Source: Roseiarcus sp963829505 (lineage in GTDB: Bacteria > Pseudomonadota > Alphaproteobacteria > Rhizobiales > Beijerinckiaceae). Taken from it: a DNA stretch of 64,000 nt. Made by a program: the position numbers and the translations under genes. Shown here one piece after another: positions 34,820 to 43,769 of this stretch. Each line of letters starts with the position of its first letter. The first letter of the stretch is position 1. The notes beneath the pieces were generated by a model that was not told the origin of the DNA, did no database searches, and worked only from the letters and a program-made list of their open reading frames with translations. The stretch lies in the NCBI GenBank assembly GCA_963829505.1, contig CAWHIL010000001.1:930001-994000 (forward strand), read 5' to 3'.

Positions 34820-35047
34820 TCACATGGCGATCGAGACGGCCTTGCGCGACGCGCGATATCCTGCGAACCCGAGCCCCGCAAATCCCACGAGCAACATCGG
34901 CTCGGGGACGCTCGGTACGGCGTCGCAGCTGGTGGTGACGAACAGCGCGCTTGGGGTGGTGCCGCGGCGCCCGGACGAGAGCCGGAGAGACGACCCGGTA
35001 GCTATGTGGTAGCTAGGCGCGGCCGGCCTGGGACGATTTCCGTCCAA
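34820..35047 (-). pseudogene. C-terminal PEP-CTERM remnant
   Basis: The minus-strand frame ends with VPSVPEPMLLVGFAGLGFAG and YRASRKAVSIAM. This is a complete PEP-CTERM sorting tail: Val-Pro-Glu-Pro, a membrane helix and a basic end. The upstream part is short and low-complexity, with no signal peptide, so the rest of the protein seems to have been lost. An intact protein of the same type is encoded at 35360-36004, on the other side of tRNA-Thr. Confidence 0.6.
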
Positions 35048-35061
35048 CTATTTGAAATTGC

Positions 35062-35136
<75 letters not shown>

Positions 35137-35359
35137 GTCCGGGCGCAAGGCGCGCCTTCGAAAGCGACGGGCTTTTGCCATAAGGGGCGGGGCGGCGCAA
35201 GGACGACGGGTGGCGAGCCTCTCGCAAGCGAGCCAAGATGGAGCGCGAGCGAGCCTTGCGCGCGTTCGGCGATTCGCCGAAAGCGCGGCCTCCTTTGACT
35301 TCCGCGCGCTTCTCGCGAAAAACCGGCGTCCACTTTTTCGCCGCGCGCTCGAGCGCGCC

Positions 35360-36004
35360 TCAGGCGGTCGCGGCGCGGCGTGAGCGGAAGCCGGCGAAGG
35401 CGAGGCCGGCGAAGCCGAGGCCCATCATCGCCCAGGTGCCGGGCTCGGGAACCGAGGTCAGCGAGAAGTTCGTGTATTCGTCGCCATAGCTGGCGTTGCC
35501 CGTCTCGGCCGCCGTCAGGACGAGATTTTCGGAGGTCGCGGTGGCGACGATCTTGAACGTGTCGGCATACCAGCCGTTGGCCCAGTAGGTCTCGCCGGTC
35601 ACGCCGTCCGTCGTCACATACATGCCGCCGAACGTGGTGACGGCGGACGACGGGCCGCCGCCGTTTCTGACGCCATAGTCGTAGGAGAGCGTGTAGCTCT
35701 GCCCGACGACGAGGCCGGTGACGGTGTAGCTGTCGAGGCCCCAGGTGTAGGCGTTCAGCTCCATTTGCTGGCAGCCGGCGCTGATGCAACTCAGCCCGTA
35801 GATCGACGATTGGCCAATCTCGATGCCGTCGCCGATCGTGCTCGTCCAGCCGTCTACGGACGGAGTGTAGATTGACCAGCCGGGCGGGCCCTGGACTGGG
35901 CTCGAGAAATCGCCGTTCGAGATGAGATTGACGCCAGCGAAAGCCGACGACGCAACCAGCATCGCGGCGATCGCCGCAGCGCTGCGGACGACGCCCGAAA
36001 TCAT
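35360..36004 (-). CDS. Exported PEP-CTERM protein
   Basis: A 214-residue protein with a signal peptide (about 5-24, ending ASSAFAG). The body starts NLISNGDFSSP, a beta-rich carbohydrate-binding-like (DUF642/PEP-CTERM) start, and the tail is SVPEPGTWAMMGLGFAGLAF, then AGFRSRRAATA. The PEPxTWA box plus helix plus Arg cluster is the sorting signal read by exosortase, which anchors or exports the protein with exopolysaccharide. AAGGAG precedes the ATG at 36004. Cargo role unknown. The exosortase genes are not in the window. Confidence 0.88.
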   Translation of the reverse strand: MISGVVRSAAAIAAMLVASSAFAGVNLISNGDFSSPVQGPPGWSIYTPSVDGWTSTIGDGIEIGQSSIYGLSCISAGCQQMELNAYTWGLDSYTVTGLVVGQSYTLSYDYGVRNGGGPSSAVTTFGGMYVTTDGVTGETYWANGWYADTFKIVATATSENLVLTAAETGNASYGDEYTNFSLTSVPEPGTWAMMGLGFAGLAFAGFRSRRAATA

Positions 36005-36114
36005 AGTCACTCCTTGACGCTACGCACACGCGAAACGGGGGATGTTTACGGTCGCAACCTCGAGGCGTCAACGTTTCGTTAAGGTTTGCGTTAACGCCAG
36101 GGGCTGACGCCGGG

Positions 36115-36426
36115 TCAACGGAGGTGCGGCGGGATCGCCGCGATCGCCCGAACGAAATTGGCGATCTCCTCGCGCGTGAAGGAAAGCCGCACGCGCTGCG
36201 CCGACGGCGGACGCTTGGCGGTCGAAAGGCCCGGCCGCCATTCGCGCGCCGGGCGGATCGGCCGCGGGGCGAAGCCGCCGCCGCCGTTCGGGCAGACGTT
36301 CTGAAGCATCGTCTCGACGCAGCCGGCGCAGAAGGTGCACTCGAAGGTGCAGATCATCGCGTCGGCCGCGTCCGGCGGCAGGTCCTTGTCGCAGGCCTCG
36401 CAATTGGGTCTGAGTTCGAGCGCCAT
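36115..36426 (-). CDS. DUF1272 Cys-rich protein
   Basis: A 103-residue protein. The first 60 residues match the DUF1272 family: LELRPNCEACDKDLPPDAAD, then MICTFECTFCAGCVETMLQN and CPNGGGGFAPRPIRP. The Cys pairs suggest a zinc-binding treble-clef fold. The C-terminal part extends beyond the usual length and ends with RLSFTREEIANFVRAIAA, which may fold as a helix. The start at 36426 is the Met of MALELRPN. Role unknown. Confidence 0.82.
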   Translation of the reverse strand: MALELRPNCEACDKDLPPDAADAMICTFECTFCAGCVETMLQNVCPNGGGGFAPRPIRPAREWRPGLSTAKRPPSAQRVRLSFTREEIANFVRAIAAIPPHLR

Positions 36427-36454
36427 GCGGGCCGCCGCCTCGGGGCAAAAAGCT

Positions 36455-36514
36455 TTCACCACAAAGGACACGAAGAGCACGAAGGTTTGTGTCCTTCGTG
36501 ATCTTTGGGGTGAA
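36455..36514. repeat. Intergenic inverted repeat between divergent genes
   Basis: TTCACCACAAAGGACACGAA and GAGCACGAAGG are followed by TGTCCTTCGTGATCTTTGGG and GTGAA. The arms are complementary with a few mismatches. It resembles the ACAAAGGACACGAAG-type palindromes seen between genes in many bacteria. It could act as a bidirectional terminator or a REP-like element. Confidence 0.65.
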
Positions 36515-36529
36515 GCGTAGGATTGCGCA

Positions 36530-37141
36530 ATGACAGACCGCACACCCCCCGCCGCGCGTCCGCTGCAGAACCGCATCGATCCGTTCGGCGACTTCCATGC
36601 GGTGCGCGCGCGTGGCCAGATGATGGGCAACCGGGGCGGGCGGCTGCACGACGACGCGCAGCGCCTGAAGCGCCGCTGGACGTCGCGCCGCTGGATCGTC
36701 TGCGTCTGCGAATTCAAGGGGCGGCGGCGAAACGTCTGGAGCGCGGGCTATAGCGAACTCTTCTTCCTCGACGAGCCGACGGCGCTCGCGGCCGGCCATC
36801 GCCCGTGCTTCGAGTGCCGGCGCGCCGCGGCCAAGGCCTACCTCGCCGCGTTCCCCGGCGGCCCGCGCGGCGCCGACGACATGGACGCGGTCCTGCATCG
36901 CGAGCGGCTCGACGGGAAGAGCAAGCGTCTGGCGCGAGCGCGGCTCGGCGATCTTCCCGACGGCGCCTTCGTCGCCATCGGCGGCCGGGCGCACGCCGTG
37001 CGCGAGGGCCGCCTCTGGCCGTGGAGTTTCGAGGGCTACGGCGCAGGAGCGTCGATCGACGGGAGGGCGGAGGCCGACGTGCTCACGCCGCCGTCGACGG
37101 TCGCCGCGCTGAAAGCGGGCTACCGTCCGCTCTGGTCTTGA
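36530..37141 (+). CDS. Conserved-looking hypothetical protein with Ada-like Cys motif
   Basis: A 203-residue protein whose mid part reads FFLDEPTALAAGHRPCFECR, then RAAAKAYLAAFPGG. The HRPCFECRR piece resembles the Arg-Pro-Cys-x2-Cys metal site of Ada-type methyl-phosphotriester domains, but the other ligands are not evident. WPWSFEGYGAG and LTPPSTVAALKAGYRPLW follow. No signal or membrane segment. It starts about 15 bases after the inverted repeat and is divergent from the DUF1272 gene. Function unknown. Confidence 0.65.
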   Translation: MTDRTPPAARPLQNRIDPFGDFHAVRARGQMMGNRGGRLHDDAQRLKRRWTSRRWIVCVCEFKGRRRNVWSAGYSELFFLDEPTALAAGHRPCFECRRAAAKAYLAAFPGGPRGADDMDAVLHRERLDGKSKRLARARLGDLPDGAFVAIGGRAHAVREGRLWPWSFEGYGAGASIDGRAEADVLTPPSTVAALKAGYRPLWS

Positions 37142-37220
37142 CGACGCCCCAACGCTCCGTGAAAACGTTCATCTGTCAACAAACGGCCGCCAAGGCCGGC
37201 GGCTTCGGGAGGATTGAATC

Positions 37221-37592
37221 ATGCTGAGGGTTCTGACGGCGGGCGCGATCGTGCTGGCCTTCGTCGGGGGCGCGGCGGCGGGCGAAGCGCAGGGGATCTG
37301 GCTGCGCGACGACGGCGCCTCGAAGGTCCGCATCGCGCCCTGCGGCGGCGACGCCCTCTGCGGATCGATCACCTGGCTCAAGGACCCGGCCAGCCCGGCG
37401 CATGTCGGCCAGCAGGTCTTCTTCGACATGAAGCCGAAGGGCGACAACGCCTGGGCGGGCACCGCCTTCAACCCCGACGACGGCAAGACCTATTCGGGCA
37501 AGATGTCGCTCTCCGGCGACCGCCTGACGACCGCCGGCTGCGTGTTCGGCGGGCTCATCTGCAAGTCGTTCACCTGGGCACGCGCCAAGTAA
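37221..37592 (+). CDS. DUF2147 exported protein
   Basis: A 123-residue protein with a signal peptide (LRVLTAGAIVLAFVGGAAAG) and the DUF2147 domain: GIWLRDDGASKVRIAPCGGD, then ALCGSITWLKDP, FNPDDGKTYSGKMSLSGDRL and GCVFGGLICKSFTW. A small periplasmic lipocalin-like barrel is expected. Its ligand is unknown for the family. GGAGG lies before the ATG at 37221. Monocistronic by position. Confidence 0.88.
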   Translation: MLRVLTAGAIVLAFVGGAAAGEAQGIWLRDDGASKVRIAPCGGDALCGSITWLKDPASPAHVGQQVFFDMKPKGDNAWAGTAFNPDDGKTYSGKMSLSGDRLTTAGCVFGGLICKSFTWARAK

Positions 37593-37712
37593 TTGAACAG
37601 CCTATGGATATCGGAAATGTCTTGACATCAGGTCTCGATTATCAGAAGCTTCAGGTCAAGGGATGAACAAAGGCTTCCTCGCCGCCGCGGGGTCGCTACA
37701 AACACTGCCCTA

Positions 37713-37792
37713 GTCCTGAGGCTCCTGCGGAGCAGGCGTCTCGAAGGACGTTCGGCCCCGGAAAGCGTCCTTCGAGACGCGTCGCGTCAAGG
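37713..37792. repeat. REP-like palindrome
   Basis: GCGTCTCGAAGGACG (37736-37750) and CGTCCTTCGAGACGC (37766-37780) are perfect 15-base arms around a 15-base loop, preceded by TCCTGAGGCTCCTGCGGAGC. It is the typical build of an alphaproteobacterial REP element. No gene is visible in the gap 37593-37932. Confidence 0.85.
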
Positions 37793-37986
37793 CGCCGCTC
37801 CCCGGGACGAGGTGATGAAGCGGCGGCGGCCACGCCGGGTTGCGATCGGCGCCGCAGCACCTTGAAAAACCTCGATCCGGGGTTGCGTTTGGCGCCAGCC
37901 GAACGAAACCCCCCTGAGGGGCGGGGCGCTCGTCAGGCGGCCCGGACGACCGGGAACGAGATCTCGATCAGCGTCCCCTGGTCGCG

Positions 37987-40800
37987 TCAACTCTTGATCG
38001 AGAATTCGGCCCCGTTGGCTTCGACCAGCGCCTTGGTCAGCGGCAGGCCTAAGCCCACCCCGCCCTTGCGGCCGCCGCGACCGACCTGGCCGAACGGCTC
38101 GAGCGCCACGCCGACCTCGTTCTCGTTCATGCCGACCCCCGTGTCGCGCACCCGGATGATCGCCTGGCCGGCGGCGTCGAGCGCCGTCGAGACGATCACC
38201 TGGCCGCCGGGCTCGTTGAACTTCACCGCGTTCGACATGAGGTTCAGCATGATCTGCTTCAGCGACCGCTCGTCGACCATCACCTTGGGGAGGCGGTCGT
38301 AGAGCGACACCCGCATGATGATCCGCTCGCGCGCGGCCTGCGGCTGCATGAGCGACACGCAGTCGCGGATGAGGCTGTTGGCGTCGACGGGCGTGAAGGC
38401 GAGTTCGAGCTTGCCCGACTCGATCTTGCTGAGATCGAGGAGGTCGTCGGCGAGGCTCATGACGTGCCGCCCGGAGGCGTGGATGTCCTTCAGGTAATCG
38501 CGGTAGCGGTCGTTGCCGATGGGCCCGAACCGCTCCTCCATCATCACCTCGGCGAAGCCGAGGATGGCGTGCAACGGCGTGCGGATCTCGTGGCTGACAT
38601 GCGCGAGCAACTCGGTCTTGGCCGCGCTGGCGGCGAGCGCGGCGTCGCGGGCCGCGGCGAGCCTGCGCTCCGTCTCGCGCTCGCGCCGCATGTCGCGGAA
38701 GAGCGCGCAGAAATGCGGCGTGTCCACGGCGCCGATGCGGGCGAGCGTCAGCGCGAGGTCGAGCGGCGCGCCGTCGCGGGTGCGGCCGACGACCGGAAGC
38801 GGCGGCGCCATCGGCGACCCATCGTTGGCGCGGCTCCGGCTATCGAGTTCGGCGGTTGCGGCCGGGTGGCTGGGCGGGGCGAGAAGCATGAGCACGCTCT
38901 CGCCCGTGACCTCCCTCGCCGGGTAGCCGAAGAGCCGTTCCGCGGACGCGTTGAACGCCTGGATGCGGCCGACCGCGTCGAGGACGACCGCGCCGTCGGC
39001 TGCGAGCGCCAGCATTTCGCTGAGGTCGCCGGCGACGCCGTCGGCGGCGGCGTCAGCCTGGGTTTCGCTTCCGCTCGCTCCGGGGTCGCCGGCGCGAAGG
39101 CCCTCGGCCTTGCGCAGCATCAGCAGCGTCGCGGGCGCCCCGTCCCAGTCGATCGCCTGCGCCCGCCCTTCGACCTGAAGCGCGCTTCCGTCGGCGGCGA
39201 CGATCGCGAAGGCGCTGTCGTGCCCACGCGGCGCCGGCCGGCCGTAAGCCGGGAACATGGCGGCGAGTCCGTCGGACGCCGCGAAATGGTCGAGGTCCCG
39301 GTAGCCGAGCAGCGAAAGCAGCGGCTGATTGACGTAGAGCGGTTCCGCGTCCCGCGCCACAAGAACCCCGATCGGGAGCCGATCGAGGAGGGTCAGCGCG
39401 TCGCGCGGCGCAGGCTGGCCGGCGTCGGCGCCGCGCGGCGGGCGTTCGCTCGGCGCGGCAGGGTCGGCGTTCGCCGGCGGATCCGTCTCGCCCGGCGGCC
39501 GCTCCTGGCGCGCCGGCGCACGTCCGACGAGGGCGCGCGCGATCTCGCGAAACGCCTCCCGCTCGGCGTTCGTGAGTTCGACCGAATCGTCGCCGGCGGT
39601 CTCGGATTCGGACGCCTTCAGCGCGTCGAAGGCGCCGGGCCGGATCGGCACGATCTTCGCAGGCGCCGAATGGCCCTGCCTGAGGACGAAGATCTCGGCG
39701 CTTCGCTCCTGCGCAGGGGGCGTCTCGACAGGCGCGACGGGCGTCTCGGGCGCAGTCGCCTCTTCCGGCGGGGCCGCCGCTTGCGGCTCGTTCGGTCCTT
39801 GCGACGGGGCCGCCGCTTGCGGCTCGCCCTGCGGCGCGCCGGCTGCCTCTGGTTCCGCGGGCTCGATCGTCGCCGCGGCGCTTGCGACGTGCGTCGGCTC
39901 GGCATCGGCCGGCGCGGCGGGCCCGGGCGCCGCGGCGTCGAAGTTTTCGCCGCGATCCTCCGCCGGAACCTCGTCCGGCTCGGCGTCGGCGGGCGGTGCG
40001 AGCGCCGTCGCAATGGCGCCGCCGAGCGAGCCGAAACCCCTGAAACCGGCAAAGGCGCGCGCATGGTCGAACAACGGCGCGGCCGACAGCGTCACCGGCA
40101 GCGCGGCGCCCGTGGCCTCGGTTCTCCACAGGATCCTGAGACCCGAGAACGTCTCGCGCCGCCCGGTCGCCTCGATCAGCGCGTCGGCGTTGGCGATATG
40201 GGCGCGCCGGCTCACGGCCTCGATCGGTTCGCCCGGCGCCGGGGCGGCGGCGCCGAGGGCGCCGACAAGCGCGGCGTCGAGATCGCCGAAGCGGCCGTCC
40301 TTGTCGAGGCTCCAGAGAAAGCGCGTGCGCGCGCCCGCGTCTGCGTGCGCGACGGGCGCCGTCGCCCGACGAGCCGCGCCGATCGCGGCGCGAGGCGCCG
40401 ACGGAGCGCGCTCGTCCGCCGCGAGCACGAGAAACGTCGCGCCGTCGCCGGCGGCCACCCTGACGCAACGCACGTTGATGCTCGTCGAGAAGCCCAATCG
40501 GGGCAGGCGTTCGAGCCGGGGCGGCGCCTCCGGGGAGAGCGTGGCCGCGAGGCGCCTGAGCCGCCGCGCCGCCGGTCCCTCGCCCGACAGGAACTTCGTC
40601 TGAAAGTCGGCGCGATCCGTCGCTCCTATCGCGGCGAGGCCGAAGGCCGTGACGGAGACAGCTTCGCCGTCCCCGGCGACGATCGCGATCGGGGCCGCGC
40701 CTTCCGATCCCAGCCTTCGGGCCGCGGCCGCATTCAGCGCCGCCGCGGCCTCTCGCGTCAGGGCGCGGTCGTCAGATGGCTTCGACGGCGGAGGAGTCAC
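37987..40800 (-). CDS. PAS-domain sensor histidine kinase (PleC/DivJ-like), cut short by an in-frame stop
   Basis: A 937-residue kinase. The N-terminal half (to about 450) is Ala/Pro-rich with a long acidic low-complexity part. Two PAS domains sit near 470-585 and 595-715 (VVLDAVGRIQAFNASAERLF). The dimerisation domain has the phospho-His in LLAHVSHEIRTPLHAILGF (about 735). The ATPase has LNLMSNAVKFNEPGGQVIV, RVRDTGVGMNENEV and GGVGLGLPLTKALVE. Translation ends FSIKS at TGA 37987-37989. The same frame continues RDQGTLIEISFPVVRAA to the next stop at 37933, the normal last strand of the ATPase. So 17 residues are lost. Whether it still works is unclear. Confidence 0.9.
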   Translation of the reverse strand: MTPPPSKPSDDRALTREAAAALNAAAARRLGSEGAAPIAIVAGDGEAVSVTAFGLAAIGATDRADFQTKFLSGEGPAARRLRRLAATLSPEAPPRLERLPRLGFSTSINVRCVRVAAGDGATFLVLAADERAPSAPRAAIGAARRATAPVAHADAGARTRFLWSLDKDGRFGDLDAALVGALGAAAPAPGEPIEAVSRRAHIANADALIEATGRRETFSGLRILWRTEATGAALPVTLSAAPLFDHARAFAGFRGFGSLGGAIATALAPPADAEPDEVPAEDRGENFDAAAPGPAAPADAEPTHVASAAATIEPAEPEAAGAPQGEPQAAAPSQGPNEPQAAAPPEEATAPETPVAPVETPPAQERSAEIFVLRQGHSAPAKIVPIRPGAFDALKASESETAGDDSVELTNAEREAFREIARALVGRAPARQERPPGETDPPANADPAAPSERPPRGADAGQPAPRDALTLLDRLPIGVLVARDAEPLYVNQPLLSLLGYRDLDHFAASDGLAAMFPAYGRPAPRGHDSAFAIVAADGSALQVEGRAQAIDWDGAPATLLMLRKAEGLRAGDPGASGSETQADAAADGVAGDLSEMLALAADGAVVLDAVGRIQAFNASAERLFGYPAREVTGESVLMLLAPPSHPAATAELDSRSRANDGSPMAPPLPVVGRTRDGAPLDLALTLARIGAVDTPHFCALFRDMRRERETERRLAAARDAALAASAAKTELLAHVSHEIRTPLHAILGFAEVMMEERFGPIGNDRYRDYLKDIHASGRHVMSLADDLLDLSKIESGKLELAFTPVDANSLIRDCVSLMQPQAARERIIMRVSLYDRLPKVMVDERSLKQIMLNLMSNAVKFNEPGGQVIVSTALDAAGQAIIRVRDTGVGMNENEVGVALEPFGQVGRGGRKGGVGLGLPLTKALVEANGAEFSIKS

Positions 40801-41010
40801 ATTCGGCTCGCAGGAAACGCCCGGCCAGAAGGATAACGCCTACGCCGCCGACCGTTAGCATTTCTTTAACGCTATTCCCAAGAGTTCGCCACGCGCTCGG
40901 GCGGCCAACCCGGATTTAGGGTGCGACGCAATATCATGTTGCACTGCAACAAAAAAGGGGGTATGGGGTGCTGTCAGTGGCGGCACATGCCCAAAAGGAA
41001 AGCAACGACC

Positions 41011-41373
41011 ATGAGCACTTCTCCCTTCGAAGTCCCCAATGATTTGCGCGAGTTCGCGGAGCGTAGCGTCGAACAGACGCGAAAGGCCTTCGAGGGCTTC
41101 TTCGCGGTCGCCCAGCGCACCGCGGGAGCGGCTGGGGATCAGGCCGGGCCGGCCGGCGCGGCGAAGTCCGTTGCGACCCACGTTCTGAGCTTCACCGAGC
41201 AGAACATGAACGCGGCTTTCGATCTCGCCAACAAGCTCGTTCGGGCGAAGGATCCGCAAGAGGCTTTCTCGCTTCAGAGCGAATATCTGAAGAGCCAGTT
41301 CGCGGCGCTCCAGGCCCAGACGAAAGAGCTCGGAACCGTCCTCCAGAAGAGCGTGACCACGCTCGGCCACTGA
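41011..41373 (+). CDS. Phasin
   Basis: A 120-residue helical protein of the phasin family that coats polyhydroxyalkanoate granules: FEVPNDLREFAERSVEQTRK, then AFEGFFAVAQRTAG and VLSFTEQNMNAAFDLANKLV, ending QTKELGTVLQKSV. The start at 41011 is chosen for AAAGGAA upstream. A start at 40987 would add a short basic tail. It lies 38 bases upstream of a second phasin-type gene on the same strand, and both end before a good terminator at 41941, so they are probably one transcript. Confidence 0.88.
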   Translation: MSTSPFEVPNDLREFAERSVEQTRKAFEGFFAVAQRTAGAAGDQAGPAGAAKSVATHVLSFTEQNMNAAFDLANKLVRAKDPQEAFSLQSEYLKSQFAALQAQTKELGTVLQKSVTTLGH

Positions 41374-41411
41374 CGGCTAGGGCGCGACCGAAGAAAGACA
41401 TGAGGCCGAAA

Positions 41412-41921
41412 ATGGCAACTTCATCCAAGAAAAGCGCCGCCGCCAAAGTCGCGGCCGCTGTCGAACCGGACATTCGGGACGAGTTCCCGACCGCCGTGGA
41501 AGCCGTCGAGGCGATCGTCGAACCGGCGATGGAAATGCAGGAAACGGTTCGCAACGCTCTCCAGAAGGGCGTGGTCGACGGCCGCGCGGCCTTCGCCAAG
41601 GTCAAGGCCTCCGCCGAGGACGCCGCCAACGCGTTCGAGCTCAGCTTCGCCGCGGCGAAGGACGGGGTGATCGCGTTCAACACCAAGGCCTTCGCCGCCG
41701 TCCGGGCGAACACCGAGGCGAACCTCGAATTCGTCAAGGCGTCCTTCGCGGTCAAGTCCGCGCCGGATTTCTTCGCCCTGCAGAACGAGTTCGCCCGCAA
41801 GCAGTCGGACGCCGTCGTGGTTCAGTTCAAGGACCTCGCCGCGCTCGCGAAGACCACCGTCGTCGAGACCCTTGAGCCGATCAAGGACCAGATGACGAAG
41901 ACCTTCAAGATCGCTGTCTGA
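41412..41921 (+). CDS. Phasin, second copy
   Basis: A 169-residue phasin-like protein with an Ala/Lys-rich start and long amphipathic helices: AVEAIVEPAMEMQETVRNAL, AFAKVKASAEDAANAFELSF and ANLEFVKASFAVKSAPDFFA, then LQNEFARKQSD (typical phasin_2 signature). It is longer than the upstream copy, with an extra N-terminal helix. Binding to PHA granule surface is the family role; storage synthesis genes are not in the window. It is followed after about 20 bases by a terminator. Confidence 0.88.
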   Translation: MATSSKKSAAAKVAAAVEPDIRDEFPTAVEAVEAIVEPAMEMQETVRNALQKGVVDGRAAFAKVKASAEDAANAFELSFAAAKDGVIAFNTKAFAAVRANTEANLEFVKASFAVKSAPDFFALQNEFARKQSDAVVVQFKDLAALAKTTVVETLEPIKDQMTKTFKIAV

Positions 41922-41940
41922 AGCAGCTCCTCTCGAGCGG

Positions 41941-41975
41941 AAAGCGCCGCCGTTCTACGGGCGGCGCTTTCTTTT
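41941..41975 (+). terminator. Rho-independent terminator after phasin genes
   Basis: AAAGCGCCGCC (41941-41951) and GGCGGCGCTTT (41960-41970) are perfect 11-base arms with an 8-base loop, followed by CTTTT. Confidence 0.88.
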
Positions 41976-42017
41976 GCGCTGCCGCCCAAGCCTCGGAAGT
42001 CTTCCCTCGGAAGGCCT

Positions 42018-42611
42018 TTAGAGCATCGCCCGAAGGGCCGCCTTCAACGCGCGCGCGGCGTCGGAAGACGCGAGCGGGCGCGCACCGGCGACCCGTCGCT
42101 GGCGTGGCGTCGCGGGCACGTGAATGAAGATCGCCGGCGCGGTCGAAGCGCTTTCGGCCATGCGCTTCAACGCGCCGTAATAGAGGGCGTTGCACACGTA
42201 GGCGCCGGCGTCCGAGGAGACGCGCGCGGCGATCCCGGCCGCTCGAATGGCGCGCGCGATATGCGCCGCCGTCGCCGTCGTTTCGAGCCTGGCCGGACCA
42301 TCGGCGACAAAGGAACCAAGCGCGCCGAGATTGTCGCGCGATGTGCGGCTTGCGCCGTTGCGCGCGATCCGTTCGACGCAAACCGTCGAACGCCGCGCGG
42401 CCTGGCCGGTCATGAGGACGGCGCGGGGCCGGAGGCGCGCGTGCGCCGCCATGAATTCGGCGACGCAAAGACCGTAGGCGCAGGGAAGCGCCAGCGCCGC
42501 GACGATCGACCCATCGCAACGCCAGCCGTCCAGCTTTTTCGCCGCTTCCCAGGAAGCGTTGATCGTTTCGCCGCCGAACGGCTCGAAGGCGGTGACGAGC
42601 AGCGTGTCCAA
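42018..42611 (-). CDS. pcp: Pyroglutamyl-peptidase I
   Basis: A cysteine peptidase that removes N-terminal pyroglutamate. The start LLVTAFEPFGGE is the family signature. The catalytic Glu lies in RRSTVCVERIARN, Cys in SSDAGAYVCNALYYGAL and His in AIFIHVPATP. TTG at 42611 gives the usual length (197 residues) and lies 10 bases after the neighbouring dehydrogenase stop. An ATG at 42680 would add 23 residues and overlap that gene by 59 bases. Probably cytoplasmic; co-directional with the two acyl-CoA dehydrogenases, without an evident pathway link. Confidence 0.85.
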   Translation of the reverse strand: MDTLLVTAFEPFGGETINASWEAAKKLDGWRCDGSIVAALALPCAYGLCVAEFMAAHARLRPRAVLMTGQAARRSTVCVERIARNGASRTSRDNLGALGSFVADGPARLETTATAAHIARAIRAAGIAARVSSDAGAYVCNALYYGALKRMAESASTAPAIFIHVPATPRQRRVAGARPLASSDAARALKAALRAML

Positions 42612-42621
42612 TGGCGGTCCG

Positions 42622-43767
42622 TCAGGCGAACAGAGATCCGCGATCGCCGAGTCGCCGAACATGGAGATCGGCGTCGCCATAGGCCGCGTCGATCATCGCG
42701 AGACGCTTGAAGAGATGGCCGACCTTGTATTCGTAGGTCATGGCGATGCCGCCGTGCATCTGGACGGCCTGCTGCCCGATGAACCTGGCCGACCGCCCGA
42801 TCTGGACCTTGGCCGCGGCGATCGCTTTGCCGCGTTCCTCTGCGTTCTCCTCCGCGGCGCTCATGGTGGCGAGATACATCATGCTGCGCGCCTGTTCGAG
42901 TGCGACCACCATATCGGACGCACGATGCTGGAGCGCCTGGAAAGAGCCGATCGCGACGCCGAACTGCTTGCGCGTCTTGAGATACTCGACCGTCATGGCG
43001 AGCGCCTCGCTCATCGCCCCGACCGCCTCGGCGGCGAGCGCGGCGATCGCCTCGTCCACCGCGCGCTCGATCAGGGGCGATGCGCCCTCCGGCGGACCCA
43101 GCGCATGCTCCGGTCCGACCCGGACTTTGGAAAACGCGATTTCCGCCGCGCGGCGGCCGTCCTGCGTCGGATAGCCGCGACGCGTGACGCCGGAAGCGTC
43201 CGCGTCGACGAGGAACAGCCCGATCCCGTCGCGATCCCGTCGTCCGCCCGCGACCCGCGCAGAGACGATGAGCGCGCCCGCGCTGTCGCCGTTCACGACA
43301 AGAGTCTTCTCGCCCTCGAGGATGGTGGACGAGCCGTCCTTGCGCGCTGTCAGTCCAACGTCGTGCAGGTCGAAGCCGGACTGCTTCTCCATGTGCGCGA
43401 AGCTCAGACGCAAATCGCCGGACGTGATTCTCCCGATCAGTTCGGCGCGCTGTTCGGCGGCGGCGGCGCGGGCGATCAGCGAACCGCAGAGAACCACCGT
43501 CTCCAGATACGGTTCGAGCGCCAGCGCCTTGCCGAACTCCTCCATGACGATCATCGCTTCGACGGGTCCGCCCCCGTACCCGCCATCCTCCTCCGCGAAC
43601 GGCGCACCGAGAAGGCCAAGTTCGGCATAGTCCTTCCAGAGTTCGTCGCTGAACCCGGACGGGGTCGCCCCATAGGCCTTGCGAGCCTCGAAATCGTACC
43701 GGTCCTTCATCAGACGCGCGACATTGTCGCGCACCATCTGCTGTTCGCCGGTGAGTTCGAAATCCAT
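42622..43767 (-). CDS. Acyl-CoA dehydrogenase, pimeloyl-CoA dehydrogenase small-subunit type
   Basis: A 381-residue flavoprotein: MDFELTGEQQMVRDNVARLM, YDFEARKAYG, LGAPFAEEDGGYGGGPVEAM, QFGVAIGSFQALQHRASDMV and AVQMHGGIAMTYEYKVGHLF. This is the build of the smaller partner (PimD type) of two-gene acyl-CoA dehydrogenases that act on dicarboxylyl- or medium-chain acyl-CoA. Its start is 2 bases after the stop of the larger partner, so the two are made together and likely form a complex. The exact substrate is not readable. Confidence 0.87.
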   Translation of the reverse strand: MDFELTGEQQMVRDNVARLMKDRYDFEARKAYGATPSGFSDELWKDYAELGLLGAPFAEEDGGYGGGPVEAMIVMEEFGKALALEPYLETVVLCGSLIARAAAAEQRAELIGRITSGDLRLSFAHMEKQSGFDLHDVGLTARKDGSSTILEGEKTLVVNGDSAGALIVSARVAGGRRDRDGIGLFLVDADASGVTRRGYPTQDGRRAAEIAFSKVRVGPEHALGPPEGASPLIERAVDEAIAALAAEAVGAMSEALAMTVEYLKTRKQFGVAIGSFQALQHRASDMVVALEQARSMMYLATMSAAEENAEERGKAIAAAKVQIGRSARFIGQQAVQMHGGIAMTYEYKVGHLFKRLAMIDAAYGDADLHVRRLGDRGSLFA

Positions 43768-43769
43768 GT

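Noticed and set aside
37987..37989. Kinase TGA as a selenocysteine or recoded codon
   Set aside because: The position in the family is not a redox Cys and no recoding hairpin is evident; a point mutation or sequence error is simpler.
38464..40836. 790-codon open frame on the plus strand over the sensor kinase
   Set aside because: Arg/Gly-rich shadow of a high-GC gene; the minus-strand frame has clear kinase motifs.
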